Source: Akkermansia muciniphila
GTDB lineage: Bacteria > Verrucomicrobiota > Verrucomicrobiia > Verrucomicrobiales > Akkermansiaceae
Reading direction: 5' to 3'
NCBI GenBank assembly: GCA_945888515.1
Contig: CAMDAD010000007.1
Coordinates: forward strand, 88,995 to 152,994
Length of the DNA: 64,000 nucleotides
Shown here: one piece after another, positions 17,199 through 26,128 of the stretch
How positions within the stretch are numbered: the stretch's first letter is position 1
Layout: each line of letters starts with the position of its first letter
Position numbers and translations under genes: made by a program
Notes under the pieces: generated by a model
What the model was told of the DNA's origin: nothing
Databases searched by the model: none
The model's input: only the letters and a program-made list of their open reading frames with translations

Positions 17199-18137
17199 AT
17201 GAACGCAAATTGGTTTGTATTAAGCGATGGGCAACAACTCGGACCGTATACGGGCGAGCAATTGGTGCAGTTTGCCCAAGAAGGGCGTCTTGCCACTGAG
17301 ACCATGGTCTGGTCCGAGGGCATGGCCGAATGGATCACTGCTTCACAAGTTCCCGGGCTCTTTCCGGAGGCCGCTGTCGCCACGCCTGTTGTTGCAAAAC
17401 CAGCACTGGCCACCAGCAACTGGGCTCCTCCCGGCGCGCGCGCGGCTACCGCAACTGCCAGCGCAGTCGTTTCACCCTATGCCACTCCCAGCTCCTCGCT
17501 AGCACCTGCACCCGCCGGTGGAGAATATCCTTTCCTCTCCATCAAGCCTGCTAGCTTCGGTTTGTGGATGTGGACTTTTTTGGGTGGATTTCTCTCCATC
17601 GTTATTGCGATCGCTTTTTTCATCATGGGCGTGACGAGAGCAAGTGCAAGCGCCAGTGTGCCCAGCAGTGCTTCTAATACCGATGGACTGGCTCCCATGC
17701 TCATCGCAAGCTGTTTTTATGGTCTTGCGATGATCTGCCTGCTTCTCTCCGCGATCTTCTTCTACATGAACATCTACCGCGCCTGGAGCTGCTTGCGCGC
17801 CGGAGCGCCACGCACCACTCCCGGAATGGCGATCGGTATGTTGTTCATTCCGTTGTATAATCTCTATTGGATGTTCGTCGCCATCGCCGGACTACCGAAG
17901 GACTGGAACCGCATCGTCGCCCGTTATGATGACTTGCAAACCGCACCACGACTCAGCGAAACAACATTCCTCATGTTTTGCATCGGCTCACTGGTTTTCC
18001 CACCGCTTTCTATGATCGTGATGTTTCCCATGATGTCGCAAGTGTGCGCGGGTATCAATTTCTTCGCCTATCGCCGCAATGCCACCACTCTCGGAGGTCA
18101 AGGACCCGCTGGATTCGGAGGCGTCAAATTCGGCTGA
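17199..18137 (+). CDS. GYF_2-domain membrane protein
   Basis: The N-terminus NWFVLSDGQQLGPYTGEQL...MVWSEGMAEWITASQVPGL is a GYF_2 domain (about residues 3-55), followed by a low-complexity Ala/Thr/Pro linker and about four to five transmembrane helices (FGLWMWTFLGGFLSIVIAIAFFI, ASCFYGLAMICLLLSAIFFYMNIYRAW, MAIGMLFIPLYNLYWMFVAIAGL, FLMFCIGSLVFPPLSMIVMF). The membrane part resembles DUF4328-type proteins. The start at ATG 17199 is chosen over 17175 because the GYF_2 fold begins there. It is a second copy of the architecture seen at 46114. Function unknown. Confidence 0.7.
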   Translation: MNANWFVLSDGQQLGPYTGEQLVQFAQEGRLATETMVWSEGMAEWITASQVPGLFPEAAVATPVVAKPALATSNWAPPGARAATATASAVVSPYATPSSSLAPAPAGGEYPFLSIKPASFGLWMWTFLGGFLSIVIAIAFFIMGVTRASASASVPSSASNTDGLAPMLIASCFYGLAMICLLLSAIFFYMNIYRAWSCLRAGAPRTTPGMAIGMLFIPLYNLYWMFVAIAGLPKDWNRIVARYDDLQTAPRLSETTFLMFCIGSLVFPPLSMIVMFPMMSQVCAGINFFAYRRNATTLGGQGPAGFGGVKFG

Positions 18138-18142
18138 TTGGT

Positions 18143-19285
18143 TCAGCTTTTCATCAGCCAGCTGATGTGCGGCGTGTAAAGGTGCGGCTCTAACAAAAAG
18201 GAGTCGTGCCCTTTGTCCGAATGGACGGTGATCTGCGTGGCTTGGATGTCGGCGCGCTCGAGATGCAGTGTGAGATCTGCCTGCTCCTCGGGGTAGAAAC
18301 AAAAATCACTATCGATGGAAAACACCAGCCAGCGCTGACCAGCCGCCGCCGCCCGGTCTAACAATTCACGCGGACTGCCCGCATCACCTTCGATTACAGC
18401 ATCGTAGCACGACCACATGTCGATGATGCGCAGGTAGGTGTTCGCATCGAATCGACGAACGAATTTTTTCCCTTGGTGGAGCATATACGACTGAAACTGG
18501 TCGCGCACTCGATACCAAGACAACGTGTCATTGTCCTGCACGATATCCTGCCGCGCGCGACGCTCGATGGCATCGAGATGGACGAAAGTTTTATGAGAAA
18601 TCATCCGCGCCAAAGCCAAGCCGTAGAGCGGCGGTTGGTCATCGTAATAATCACCGCCGTTAAAGTTTGGATCATTTTCGATGGCTAGGATTTGCTCGAA
18701 CAAGATGAGGCGATTCAGCACGGTTGTTTTGAAGCCGGCCGCGATTGATGCCACACGCTTCACACGATGCGGATAGCGCGTCGCAAAGGTCAGTGCCAAA
18801 AGACCACCGACCGATGGCCCGATGACCGCATGCAAAACATCGATGCCTAAAGAATCCAGCAACAACGCGGTAACCTTGACCTGATCTGCGGCAGAAATCC
18901 GGGGAAACGCCGAGCCCCACGGCTTGCCAGTCTCGGGGCGGATGGACGCAGGACCTGTCGTGCCGTAACAGCCACCAAGATAATTTGCGCAGATGATACA
19001 AAACTCATTCGTATCAAGAGCTTTTCCTGGGCCAATCATTTCCTCCCACCAACCGTCGTGCATTTCCGGTTGCCAAAACGCCTCCACTCCCGGAATTCGC
19101 GGATTGAGACCCGCCGCGTGGTGCGAACCGGAGAGCGCATGATAAAGCACAATGGCATTGGACTTATCGGCATTCAAAGTCCCCCACATTTCATAGGCGA
19201 TACAGAGACCGGGCAAGACCGAACCATCGCTCAGCGCAAACGGCTGGGCGATCTGGCAAAATTGCGTTTCAATCAGGGCAGGCAT
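18143..19285 (-). CDS. metX: Homoserine O-acetyltransferase (MetX family)
   Basis: Alpha/beta-hydrolase-fold acyltransferase that activates homoserine for methionine synthesis. Diagnostic stretches: YEMWGTLNADKSNAIVLYHALSGSHH, WWEEMIGPGKALDT, NYLGGCYGTTGPAS and the nucleophile loop AVIGPSVGGLLALTFATRYP (Ser in GPSVGG, usually GPSMGG). The acid lies in FSIDSDFCFYP and the histidine in DKGHDSFLLE. Acetyl versus succinyl specificity cannot be decided by eye. It lies next to rrf2 and cysE, which fits a sulfur-amino-acid cluster. Confidence 0.92.
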   Translation of the reverse strand: MPALIETQFCQIAQPFALSDGSVLPGLCIAYEMWGTLNADKSNAIVLYHALSGSHHAAGLNPRIPGVEAFWQPEMHDGWWEEMIGPGKALDTNEFCIICANYLGGCYGTTGPASIRPETGKPWGSAFPRISAADQVKVTALLLDSLGIDVLHAVIGPSVGGLLALTFATRYPHRVKRVASIAAGFKTTVLNRLILFEQILAIENDPNFNGGDYYDDQPPLYGLALARMISHKTFVHLDAIERRARQDIVQDNDTLSWYRVRDQFQSYMLHQGKKFVRRFDANTYLRIIDMWSCYDAVIEGDAGSPRELLDRAAAAGQRWLVFSIDSDFCFYPEEQADLTLHLERADIQATQITVHSDKGHDSFLLEPHLYTPHISWLMKS

Positions 19286-19327
19286 GTCACTGGCGGGGGC
19301 TTCTTGTAGGCGGATACAGAGGCAAAA

Positions 19328-19741
19328 TCAAATGTAAAACATGCTACCGCCCGGCATCGTTGACATCTGAGCGAGTGTGATACTGGCTAAATTTTTATGA
19401 AAATCAGCCGCGAGGGATTTCCATGATTGCGCAACTGCCGCGCCTGACTCCCCCTCACTACTCACGCTAAAAGTGAGCAACGAGGGATCGATCGCCTCCA
19501 CAATTTCCTTTAAACTAATAGCCGTTGGCTCCTTCGCCAAAAGATATCCACCCTCTTTGCCCCGTTTGCTCTCCACCAGTCCAGCGCGACGCAGGTCGTT
19601 GAGAATTTGCACTAAAAAGTTTGCAGACACGGCTTCACGTTGTGCAAGCTCTTCAAGACGTGTTATCGTCGGCGTGCCGTGCCGTTTGGCAAGCTGGGCG
19701 AGCGCTCGACAGGCGTATTCTATTTTTTGGGAAATCCGCAT
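19328..19741 (-). CDS. Rrf2-family transcriptional regulator (no Fe-S cysteines)
   Basis: A winged-helix Rrf2 protein starting MRISQKIEYACRALAQLAK. The HTH is in AQREAVSANFLVQILNDLRRAGLVESKRGKEGGYLLAKEP, the Rrf2 signature. None of the three cysteines that bind [2Fe-2S] in IscR or NsrR is present, so it resembles CymR-like, cluster-free members. CymR controls cysteine metabolism together with the cysteine synthase complex, and this gene sits between metX and cysE, so sulfur regulation is a fair inference. The track start (19816) runs through the divergent cysE start and is rejected; ATG 19741 leaves 7 bp to the cysE ATG. Confidence 0.85.
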   Translation of the reverse strand: MRISQKIEYACRALAQLAKRHGTPTITRLEELAQREAVSANFLVQILNDLRRAGLVESKRGKEGGYLLAKEPTAISLKEIVEAIDPSLLTFSVSSEGESGAAVAQSWKSLAADFHKNLASITLAQMSTMPGGSMFYI

Positions 19742-19748
19742 AAGCAAA

Positions 19749-20585
19749 ATGAAACATACAAACGAGGAAAGTGCGAGTGCTAAGGTGAGTCGATTTTGCG
19801 GTGGCCGCGAAATCAATGTGGCAGCCCTGTGGCAAGAAATACGTCAGCAAGCCGCCAAAGTCATCGACCGAGAACCACAAATGGTGAACCTCTTGAAAGA
19901 TGTCGTCCTCAATCGCTCGTGCCTGGGCGAAGCACTGGGGACACGATTGGCACGGAAATTATCGCGTGAAGATATGACGCGCGAGGAGCTCTCGCCCTTG
20001 CTGGCTGGACTTTTCCAAGCCCATCCCGAGCTGACACGCAGCGCGGCCAAAGATTTAATCGCGATTATCGAGCGCGATCCCGCTTGCGATTCCCCTCTGC
20101 AGCCCTTGTTGTTTTTCAAAGGCTTTCTCGCCATTTGCACCTACCGGGTTTCGCATTATCTCTGGCAACACGATCGTCGCGATCTGGCACTGTATTTCCA
20201 AAGCCTCGCCAGCGAGGTTTTCGCCGTGGACATCCACCCGGCGGCACGCATCGGCTGCGGGATTCTGTTAGACCACGCGACCAGCTTTGTCGTCGGGGAA
20301 ACGGCCATCATCGAGGACGATGTTTCCATCCTCCACGAGGTCACGCTCGGCGGCACTGGTAAGGAATCGGGCGATCGCCACCCCATCGTGCGCTCCGGTG
20401 TGCTGATCGGAGCCGGAGCGAAAATACTAGGCCGCGTGATCATCGGCGAGTGCGCCAAAATCGGAGCTGGCAGCGTGGTGCTGACCGATGTCCCAGCTCA
20501 CACCACAGTGGCCGGAGTCCCCGCCGTGGTGGTGGGAGTCGCCAAAGAAGACGCCCCAGCGCTGGACATGGATCAGCGGATTTGA
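19749..20585 (+). CDS. cysE: Serine O-acetyltransferase
   Basis: Makes O-acetylserine, the carbon acceptor for cysteine synthesis. The N-terminal helical domain has LWQEIRQQAAKVIDREPQM and the left-handed beta-helix acyltransferase part has VDIHPAARIGCGILLDHATSFVVGE, DVSILHEVTLGGTGK and RHPIVRSGVLIGAGAKILG (hexapeptide repeats with the catalytic His). The track ORF from 19473 reads antisense through rrf2 and is rejected. ATG 19749 gives 278 residues, the usual size; a GTG at 19785 preceded by GAGGAAAG is an alternative start. It is divergent from the Rrf2 gene with only 7 bp between start codons. Confidence 0.92.
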   Translation: MKHTNEESASAKVSRFCGGREINVAALWQEIRQQAAKVIDREPQMVNLLKDVVLNRSCLGEALGTRLARKLSREDMTREELSPLLAGLFQAHPELTRSAAKDLIAIIERDPACDSPLQPLLFFKGFLAICTYRVSHYLWQHDRRDLALYFQSLASEVFAVDIHPAARIGCGILLDHATSFVVGETAIIEDDVSILHEVTLGGTGKESGDRHPIVRSGVLIGAGAKILGRVIIGECAKIGAGSVVLTDVPAHTTVAGVPAVVVGVAKEDAPALDMDQRI

Positions 20586-20627
20586 GCAAGGTTTTTTCAT
20601 TCCCGAGTGTGAATGCAATCAAATGTG

Positions 20628-21032
20628 ATGAACTGGTTCTTCTATGACTATTTGAGCTCTATTGCTTACGGAGTTGCAGGATTGGTGATTCTTTTCACAT
20701 TGATTTTGCTGGCGCGAACTCGGACTATATCCTCATTCTTAATGGCCGCCGGCATGTCCCTGTTGGCCGTTGCTCTCATAATCACAGGCTATTTGTGCAT
20801 TCCGATTTATCAATCTAATCATGTCGTGAGTATTCAATCAGTTGCAAATAGGCATTTCGATCCTGAGCAAAGCTACCGCAAAAAAATAGAGCTACGCACT
20901 ATGCTTGGGAATCAACGCTTGTATGCCATCTATACCGCAGGAGCTTTGATTTCCATCGGACTTGGTGGATTGATCTTCCAGTGCCTAGGGAATGATCGTG
21001 CGGTCAACGACCCTACAGAATGTGATCGCTAG
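20628..21032 (+). CDS. Small hypothetical membrane protein
   Basis: About 134 residues with three predicted transmembrane helices: SIAYGVAGLVILFTLILLAR, LMAAGMSLLAVALIITGYLCI and a C-terminal AIYTAGALISIGLGGLIFQCL, separated by a soluble loop (HFDPEQSYRKKIELRTMLGNQ). No family is recognised. Base composition is visibly lower in GC than that of its neighbours, and the gene is flanked on the right by a palindromic repeat, so it may be a recent arrival. ATG 20628 (MNWFFYDY) is preferred to 20613. Confidence 0.55.
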   Translation: MNWFFYDYLSSIAYGVAGLVILFTLILLARTRTISSFLMAAGMSLLAVALIITGYLCIPIYQSNHVVSIQSVANRHFDPEQSYRKKIELRTMLGNQRLYAIYTAGALISIGLGGLIFQCLGNDRAVNDPTECDR

Positions 21033-21108
21033 TGTTTTTAAGCGTCGAGTCAATGAGCGAGTCGCCGAGGCATCCTTTCAGGGCTCACGGTGCCGATGGT
21101 AATACGAA

Positions 21109-21130
21109 ACCCACGGTTGAAACCGTGGGC
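21109..21130. repeat. Palindromic hairpin (REP-like)
   Basis: The sequence ACCCACGG-TTGAAA-CCGTGGGC forms an 8-bp GC-rich stem with a six-base loop. It stands alone in the spacer between the small membrane protein gene and tpiA. It is not followed by a T-run on either strand, so a dispersed palindromic repeat is more likely than a terminator. Dispersed hairpins of this kind are common in genomes with REP-associated transposases, such as the one at 36558. Confidence 0.5.
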
Positions 21131-21179
21131 TCCGGATGAGGCGTCGGATTGCGACGAATCTGTCAGCTTTTCGGCTGAA

Positions 21180-21950
21180 TCAGTTCGCAGGCGAGCCGTT
21201 GGAGATGATATCGACGAAGCTCTGCGCTTCCAGCGAAGCACCACCAATCAGGGCGCCGTCGATGTCTGGGCAGGCCATGAGCTCGGCGGCATTGTTGGGT
21301 TTCACGCTGCCACCGTATTGGATGCGCAGTTTACCGGAAATTTCCGGGCCGTAGAGATCAGTGATGACACTGCGCACAAAGGCATGCGCTTCCTGCGCTT
21401 GTTCCGCAGTGGCGGTGACGCCAGTACCGATGGCCCAAACGGGTTCGTACGCAACCACGGTGTCCTCCATGTCAGAAGCCGTGATGCCTTCTAGGCCTTC
21501 GCTGATCTGGCTGCGCAGGATGCTTTCGAGTTTGCCGGCATTGCGTTCTTCCAGGGTTTCGCCGATGCAGAAAATGAGTTTCAATCCGACCTCGCGCGCC
21601 TTTTTCATCTTCGCGTTGATGATGGCATTGGTCTCGCCAAAAATGGAGCGGCGCTCGCTGTGGCCGATGATCACGTGGCGCACCAGGATCTCGCGCAGCA
21701 TCTTCACGCTGATTTCACCGGTATAGGCACCGTCATCGAATTGCGAGCAATTCTGCGCCGCCATTTCCACACCGCGTGCTTCCGTCAACGCCTCCGAGAG
21801 CGTGGGCAAGGAGATGAAAGGTGCGGCAATAACGATGTCAGAGGTCTGGCGACCCGTGAGTTTGCTGAGGAACGATTTCACAAAGTCCTGCGTGTCCGAG
21901 GGACCTTTGTTCATTTTCCAGTTAGCGGCGAAAATCGGACGGCGATACAT
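21180..21950 (-). CDS. tpiA: Triosephosphate isomerase
   Basis: Glycolytic TIM-barrel enzyme interconverting DHAP and glyceraldehyde-3-phosphate. Catalytic residues are visible: Asn/Lys in FAANWKMNKG, His in VIIGHSERRSIF, Glu in VAYEPVWAIGTG, and the phosphate loop in IQYGGSVKPNNA and GALIGGASL. Length (256 residues) is normal. It is 30 bp downstream of pgk on the same strand, a classical pgk-tpiA pair. Confidence 0.97.
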   Translation of the reverse strand: MYRRPIFAANWKMNKGPSDTQDFVKSFLSKLTGRQTSDIVIAAPFISLPTLSEALTEARGVEMAAQNCSQFDDGAYTGEISVKMLREILVRHVIIGHSERRSIFGETNAIINAKMKKAREVGLKLIFCIGETLEERNAGKLESILRSQISEGLEGITASDMEDTVVAYEPVWAIGTGVTATAEQAQEAHAFVRSVITDLYGPEISGKLRIQYGGSVKPNNAAELMACPDIDGALIGGASLEAQSFVDIISNGSPAN

Positions 21951-21980
21951 GATGGGATGTGTTAGGTGTTAGGTGAAAAA

Positions 21981-23177
21981 TTAAACGTTGGTAAGAGCGG
22001 CGACGCCTGGCAGCTCCTTGCCTTCCAGCAATTCAAGCGAGGCTCCACCACCGGTGGAAATGAAATTCATTTGATCATCAAGACCGAACTTGTTCACGGC
22101 CGTGACCGAGTCGCCGCCGCCTACGATCGAGAGTGCGGCGGAATCGGCGACCGCCTGAGCGATGGCGCGTGTGCCTTCGGCAAAGGAGCCGATTTCGAAC
22201 ACACCCATGGGGCCGTTCCACAGAATCGTTTTGGCCGAGGCGATTTCTTTACTGAATTCGGCAATCGCTTGCGTGCCGATATCAATGCCTTCCCAGTCAT
22301 CTGGAATTTCGCCGCCTTCGGTGTAAGCAGCGGTGACGCGGGTCTCGGCACCATCTTTGAACTCTTGCGTGATGCGAGTGTCGGCGGGAAGGAGGAAACG
22401 AATGCCCTTGGCTTCCGCATTTTTCAAAATGTCCAGCGCGAGTTCCAGCTTGTCATTTTCCACAAGCGACTTGCCAATCTTGTAGCCTTGCGCCTTGCGG
22501 AAGGTGTAGGCCATCGCTCCGCCGATGATAAAGGTATCGGCCTTGGCCATCAGCGAGTTGATCACTTGGATTTTATCGGATACTTTTGCGCCGCCCATGA
22601 TGACGACGAAAGGACGCTCACCTTGGTCGAGCTTATACACGAGGTATTCCAGTTCACGCGCCATCAGGAAGCCCATCGCACTTTGTTTCACATAATGCGT
22701 TACGCCCTCGGTGGAGGCATGGGCGCGGTGCGCGGTGCCGAAGGCATCGTTGACAAAAATGTCCGCACTACCGGCGAGCTGCTTGGCGAAGTCGGCATCG
22801 TTCTTTTCCTCCTCAGGATAAAAGCGGGTATTCTCCAGCAATAGCACCTGTCCGGCCTGAAGACCAGCACGCAGAGCAGCGACTTCCTCACCGATCGAAT
22901 CAGCAGCGAGCTTGACCTCTTGGCCTAACAATTCCGCGAGGCGCACGGCCACGGGCTGAAGCGAAAACTCTGCGGAGGCACCCGCCTTCGGACGGCCCAG
23001 GTGCGAGCAAAGCACTAACTTGGCGCCACCTTTCAGCAAGTGTTGGATGGAGGGCACAGCGGCGGTGATACGAGTATCATCGGTGATCGCACCATGTTTC
23101 AACGGCACATTGAAGTCCACACGCATGAGAACTTCCTTGTTTTGCACATCTAGTGATTGAATCGAGAGCTTGGCCAT
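21981..23177 (-). CDS. pgk: Phosphoglycerate kinase
   Basis: Transfers phosphate from 1,3-bisphosphoglycerate to ADP. The N-terminal domain has VLMRVDFNVPLKHG, VLCSHLGRPK and ENTRFYPEEEKND; the C-terminal nucleotide domain has IMGGAKVSDKI, ILWNGPMGVFE and IVGGGDSVTAVNKFG, STGGGASLELLEGKELPGV. The track ORF starts 55 codons too early with no domain match; ATG 23177 (MAKLSIQSLDVQNKEVLMRVDFN) gives 398 residues, the usual size. It is the first gene of the pgk-tpiA unit and divergent from the thioredoxin-fold gene. Confidence 0.97.
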   Translation of the reverse strand: MAKLSIQSLDVQNKEVLMRVDFNVPLKHGAITDDTRITAAVPSIQHLLKGGAKLVLCSHLGRPKAGASAEFSLQPVAVRLAELLGQEVKLAADSIGEEVAALRAGLQAGQVLLLENTRFYPEEEKNDADFAKQLAGSADIFVNDAFGTAHRAHASTEGVTHYVKQSAMGFLMARELEYLVYKLDQGERPFVVIMGGAKVSDKIQVINSLMAKADTFIIGGAMAYTFRKAQGYKIGKSLVENDKLELALDILKNAEAKGIRFLLPADTRITQEFKDGAETRVTAAYTEGGEIPDDWEGIDIGTQAIAEFSKEIASAKTILWNGPMGVFEIGSFAEGTRAIAQAVADSAALSIVGGGDSVTAVNKFGLDDQMNFISTGGGASLELLEGKELPGVAALTNV

Positions 23178-23362
23178 GGGCAGTGGGTAAGACGGTGGGG
23201 AAACGAATGTCAAGCATGATACAACAGGAAATACGCGATTATCGCAAAAGGTTGCCAGCGGATTGCGGTCCATACGGCACGATAGATCGAAAAAACCTGA
23301 GATTTTTCGATAATTGCTCGACCTGCGAAAAAATGGCGTCATTCTATGCCCACCAATTCACT

Positions 23363-24346
23363 ATGAAAAAGAACAAACTGATTGCGACCCTTGCGTTGTC
23401 ATTTGCCACATTGACCTCCGCGTTCGCCGGTGGCGAAGGATGGGTCACTGATTTCGAAGCTGCCAAAAAAACGGCTAACGAAGATAAAAAAGACCTGCTA
23501 GTCGACTTCACTGGCTCTGACTGGTGCGGTTGGTGCATCAAGCTGAACGAAGAAGTTTTCTCCAAAGAACCTTTCAAGGCGGCAACGAAGGATCAATTCG
23601 TGATGGTGGAACTCGATTTCCCCCGCAAGAAGGAACTGGATGCCAAACTGAAGGAGCAAAACGAAGCGTTGCAAAAGAAATTCCAAGTTCAGGGATTCCC
23701 TACCATCATGCTCTGCGATGCCACAGGAAAACCTTACGCCAAAACTGGATATCAGCCCGGTGGTCCGGAAAAATATGTGGCTCACCTCGAAGAACTAAAA
23801 GCCGTGCGCGTCAAGCGTGATGAGGCATTTGCCAAAGCTGATGCCGCCAAAACCGATGTGGAAAAAGCCGCCTTTTTGGTCGAAGGTCTAAAAGCACTGG
23901 ACGAAGAACTCGTCGATAGCTGCTACAGCGATGTCGTCGAAAAAATCGGCACGCTGGATAAGGAAGACAAGTCCGGTTTCGTCAAAGCACGCAAGGAAGC
24001 CGCCGAGAAAAAAAAGGCGGAGGAATCAGCCATGGCTTCCGTGCAAGAATTCATGGGCACCAAAATCAAACCACTGATGCAGGCTAAGGAATACGACAAA
24101 GCTCTTGAAGCCGTGAAGTCGTTCATCAAGGAGAACCCGAACACACCGGAAGAATACAAAATCGGTATGACCCTCAACATCGGCCTCGCTGGCCCTATGG
24201 AAAAAGGCGATGCAGAAGCCGCCAACGCCATGGTGGATGGTGTTGCCAAGGACTATCCCAATAGCGATGTCGCCAAGAACGTCGATAGAATCAAAGAGAG
24301 CATCAAGGCTCGCCTCGCGCAAAAGCCCGCCGCAGAGAAGGAGTGA
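23363..24346 (+). CDS. Secreted thioredoxin-fold protein with WCGWC motif
   Basis: Signal peptide MKKNKLIATLALSFATLTSAFA, then a thioredoxin-like domain with DFTGSDWCGWCIKLNEEVF (CxxC) and the cis-proline FPTIMLCDATGKP, in the style of Thioredoxin_7/DUF255-like periplasmic proteins. The C-terminal half (about residues 150-327) is helical, rich in Lys/Glu/Ala, with a TPR-like end (EYDKALEAVKSFIKENPNTPEEY). It probably acts as a disulfide reductase or isomerase outside the cytoplasm. The track start 70 codons upstream adds no domain. It ends at a shared bidirectional terminator. Confidence 0.85.
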   Translation: MKKNKLIATLALSFATLTSAFAGGEGWVTDFEAAKKTANEDKKDLLVDFTGSDWCGWCIKLNEEVFSKEPFKAATKDQFVMVELDFPRKKELDAKLKEQNEALQKKFQVQGFPTIMLCDATGKPYAKTGYQPGGPEKYVAHLEELKAVRVKRDEAFAKADAAKTDVEKAAFLVEGLKALDEELVDSCYSDVVEKIGTLDKEDKSGFVKARKEAAEKKKAEESAMASVQEFMGTKIKPLMQAKEYDKALEAVKSFIKENPNTPEEYKIGMTLNIGLAGPMEKGDAEAANAMVDGVAKDYPNSDVAKNVDRIKESIKARLAQKPAAEKE

Positions 24347-24375
24347 TCTCCTCGGAAACGAAACATCACCCTCAC

Positions 24376-24413
24376 AAAAAAATGCGCCATGGTGACCCGT
24401 GGCGCATTTTTCT
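24376..24413. terminator. Bidirectional rho-independent terminator
   Basis: The stem AATGCGCCA / TGGCGCATT (24381-24408) is flanked by A-run on the left and T-run on the right. It sits between two converging genes (thioredoxin-fold and yebC) and can terminate both. Confidence 0.9.
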
Positions 24414-24424
24414 GTCCCTCCACA

Positions 24425-25135
24425 TCAAGCGATGTTCGTGAACACCGCCTGCACGTCGTCGTCGTCTTCCAACTTATCGATGAGCTTTTCCACTTCCTCC
24501 AGTTGCTCTTCAGTCAACTCCACGGGATTGCTGGCTACGCGTCGCAGCTCGGCTTTTTTCACGGAAATCCCCAACTGCTCGAAGGCCTGCGTGAGCGTCG
24601 AGAAACTCGTGTAATCAGCGAAGGCCGTGACCAGATCATCTTCCACCAGAAGTTCTTCCAGCCCTGCGTCGATCAGCGACAGCTCGATTTCCTCCAAGTC
24701 CAACTCCGGCGTGCGTTGGAACTCGACAGCCGCTTTGCGCGAGAACAAAAACTCTAGCGATCCGCTCGGCACCATCTGGCCGCCGTTTTTGTTGAAGTAG
24801 GTTTTCACATTGGTCACCGAGCGATTCGAATTATCGGTAGCGCACTCGACAAACACCAGCACGCCGTGAGGCCCTTTGCCTTCGTAGTTCACTTCCACGA
24901 TGTCCTGCGCGTCTTTGGCCGAGGCGCGTTTAATCGCGGCATCAATGTTTTCTTTCGGCAGGTTCTCCGCCTTCGCGTTGGCGATTGCCAATCGCAGCTT
25001 CGCGTTGGTGAACGGATCCGGACCACCTTCCTTAGCAGCCATCGTGATCAATTTTGCCATCTTGGGAAACACCTTGGACATCTTGTCCCAGCGTGCTTCC
25101 TTGGCTCTTCTTCTGCATTCAAATGCGCGTCCCAT
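24425..25135 (-). CDS. yebC: YebC/PmpR family protein
   Basis: A 236-residue protein of the YebC/TACO1 family: [51 protein letters not shown] in the N-terminal part, then [39 protein letters not shown] and an acidic C-terminus. Family members act in transcription control or in relieving ribosome stalling at polyproline. The start ([19 protein letters not shown]) differs from the common MAGHSKWxNIKHRK but matches a known variant subgroup. Confidence 0.93.
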   Translation of the reverse strand: MGRAFECRRRAKEARWDKMSKVFPKMAKLITMAAKEGGPDPFTNAKLRLAIANAKAENLPKENIDAAIKRASAKDAQDIVEVNYEGKGPHGVLVFVECATDNSNRSVTNVKTYFNKNGGQMVPSGSLEFLFSRKAAVEFQRTPELDLEEIELSLIDAGLEELLVEDDLVTAFADYTSFSTLTQAFEQLGISVKKAELRRVASNPVELTEEQLEEVEKLIDKLEDDDDVQAVFTNIA

Positions 25136-25243
25136 AGTCTTAATTTGTTAGAAAAAAATTTTGATTTGGCGGCTAGCGCCGTCACGAGTAAAGCGGAAAA
25201 TCGCCTGACTACCAAACAAAGTTTGCAAAAAAGTGCAGACTCA

Positions 25244-26128
25244 TCAGTCGTCGTGACTCACATCCACTGCCACAAGGATGACCTGGTTTCCGGCACCCAG
25301 AGTCACACCGCGCAAGGGGCTAACGTCACTGAAATCACGCCCCCAGGCTAACGTGATATGGCGCAGCGAAGGCATGAGGTCGTTCGTGGGATCCAAATCC
25401 ATCCAGCCCCAGTCTTCACCGCACCAGAGCGATAGCCACGCATGCGAGGCGTCCGCGCCGATCAGTTTTTGCTGCCCAGGCGGCGGTAATGTTTCCAAAT
25501 AGCCACTGACATAGCGAGCGGGCAAACCGACACCGCGCAAACAGGCAATCATCACCTGCGCGTAGTCCTGACATACTCCCCGCTTTTTTTTCCACGACTC
25601 GGTGATCGGCGTGGCTACATGGGTGGCTGTCGGGTCAAAAGTGAAGTCGGTGAAAATCCGGTGATTCAGATCCAAGGCCGCTTCTAGGATCGGTCTCGCA
25701 GGCGTGAAACTGCGCATGGCATACTCACGCATTTCCCGAGACGGATGAATGAGCGGCGAATCACAGACAAATTCCGCCGCCATTGTCGCAGCAGACCACT
25801 CCGAAGATTGGCAGATGTCACGCACGCACTCCCATGGCAGAGTGGCGGCAGCGTTTACCTCGGGCTGGGCTTTGACGTGAATGTAGCAGCGCGATGTGAC
25901 TTCCAACTCGTCGTGCGAGCCCTCGATTTCGAAGTAAGTGATCGCATTGCCATACGCATCATGGCGGTGGTAGCGGTGCAGCGGTTCGGGGCGAATGGTG
26001 ATTTCGTGCCACGGACATTCCTGATTCGGCAAACGGCGAGGCGTCAGCTTCGCATGGTAGTGACAGACACTCACTGGACTGTCGTATCGGCATAGCGTGC
26101 GATGAATGACTTGGAAGCGCATGGTCAA
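25244..26128 (-). CDS. Transglutaminase-like cysteine protease fold protein
   Basis: COG1305-type protein: N-terminal beta domain (MRFQVIHRTLCRYDSPVSVCHYHAKLTPR, the Bact_transglu_N signature) followed by the transglutaminase core with catalytic Cys in KKRGVCQDYAQVMIACLRGVGLPARYVSGYL, His in DASHAWLSLWCG and Asp in WMDLDPTND. The 294-residue size is normal. Its start overlaps the stop of the ATP-grasp/alpha-E gene by 4 bp (ATGA), so the two are translationally coupled. Such triads are predicted (Iyer, Aravind and colleagues) to make or process peptide-like amide bonds; the product is unknown. Confidence 0.9.
   Translation of the reverse strand: MTMRFQVIHRTLCRYDSPVSVCHYHAKLTPRRLPNQECPWHEITIRPEPLHRYHRHDAYGNAITYFEIEGSHDELEVTSRCYIHVKAQPEVNAAATLPWECVRDICQSSEWSAATMAAEFVCDSPLIHPSREMREYAMRSFTPARPILEAALDLNHRIFTDFTFDPTATHVATPITESWKKKRGVCQDYAQVMIACLRGVGLPARYVSGYLETLPPPGQQKLIGADASHAWLSLWCGEDWGWMDLDPTNDLMPSLRHITLAWGRDFSDVSPLRGVTLGAGNQVILVAVDVSHDD

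Noticed and set aside
19473-19748. N-terminal extension of cysE in the ORF track
   Set aside because: It reads antisense through the Rrf2 gene, whose HTH is clear; ATG 19749 gives the normal CysE length.
21966-22844. 292-codon plus-strand frame antisense to pgk
   Set aside because: Shadow of pgk; no motifs.
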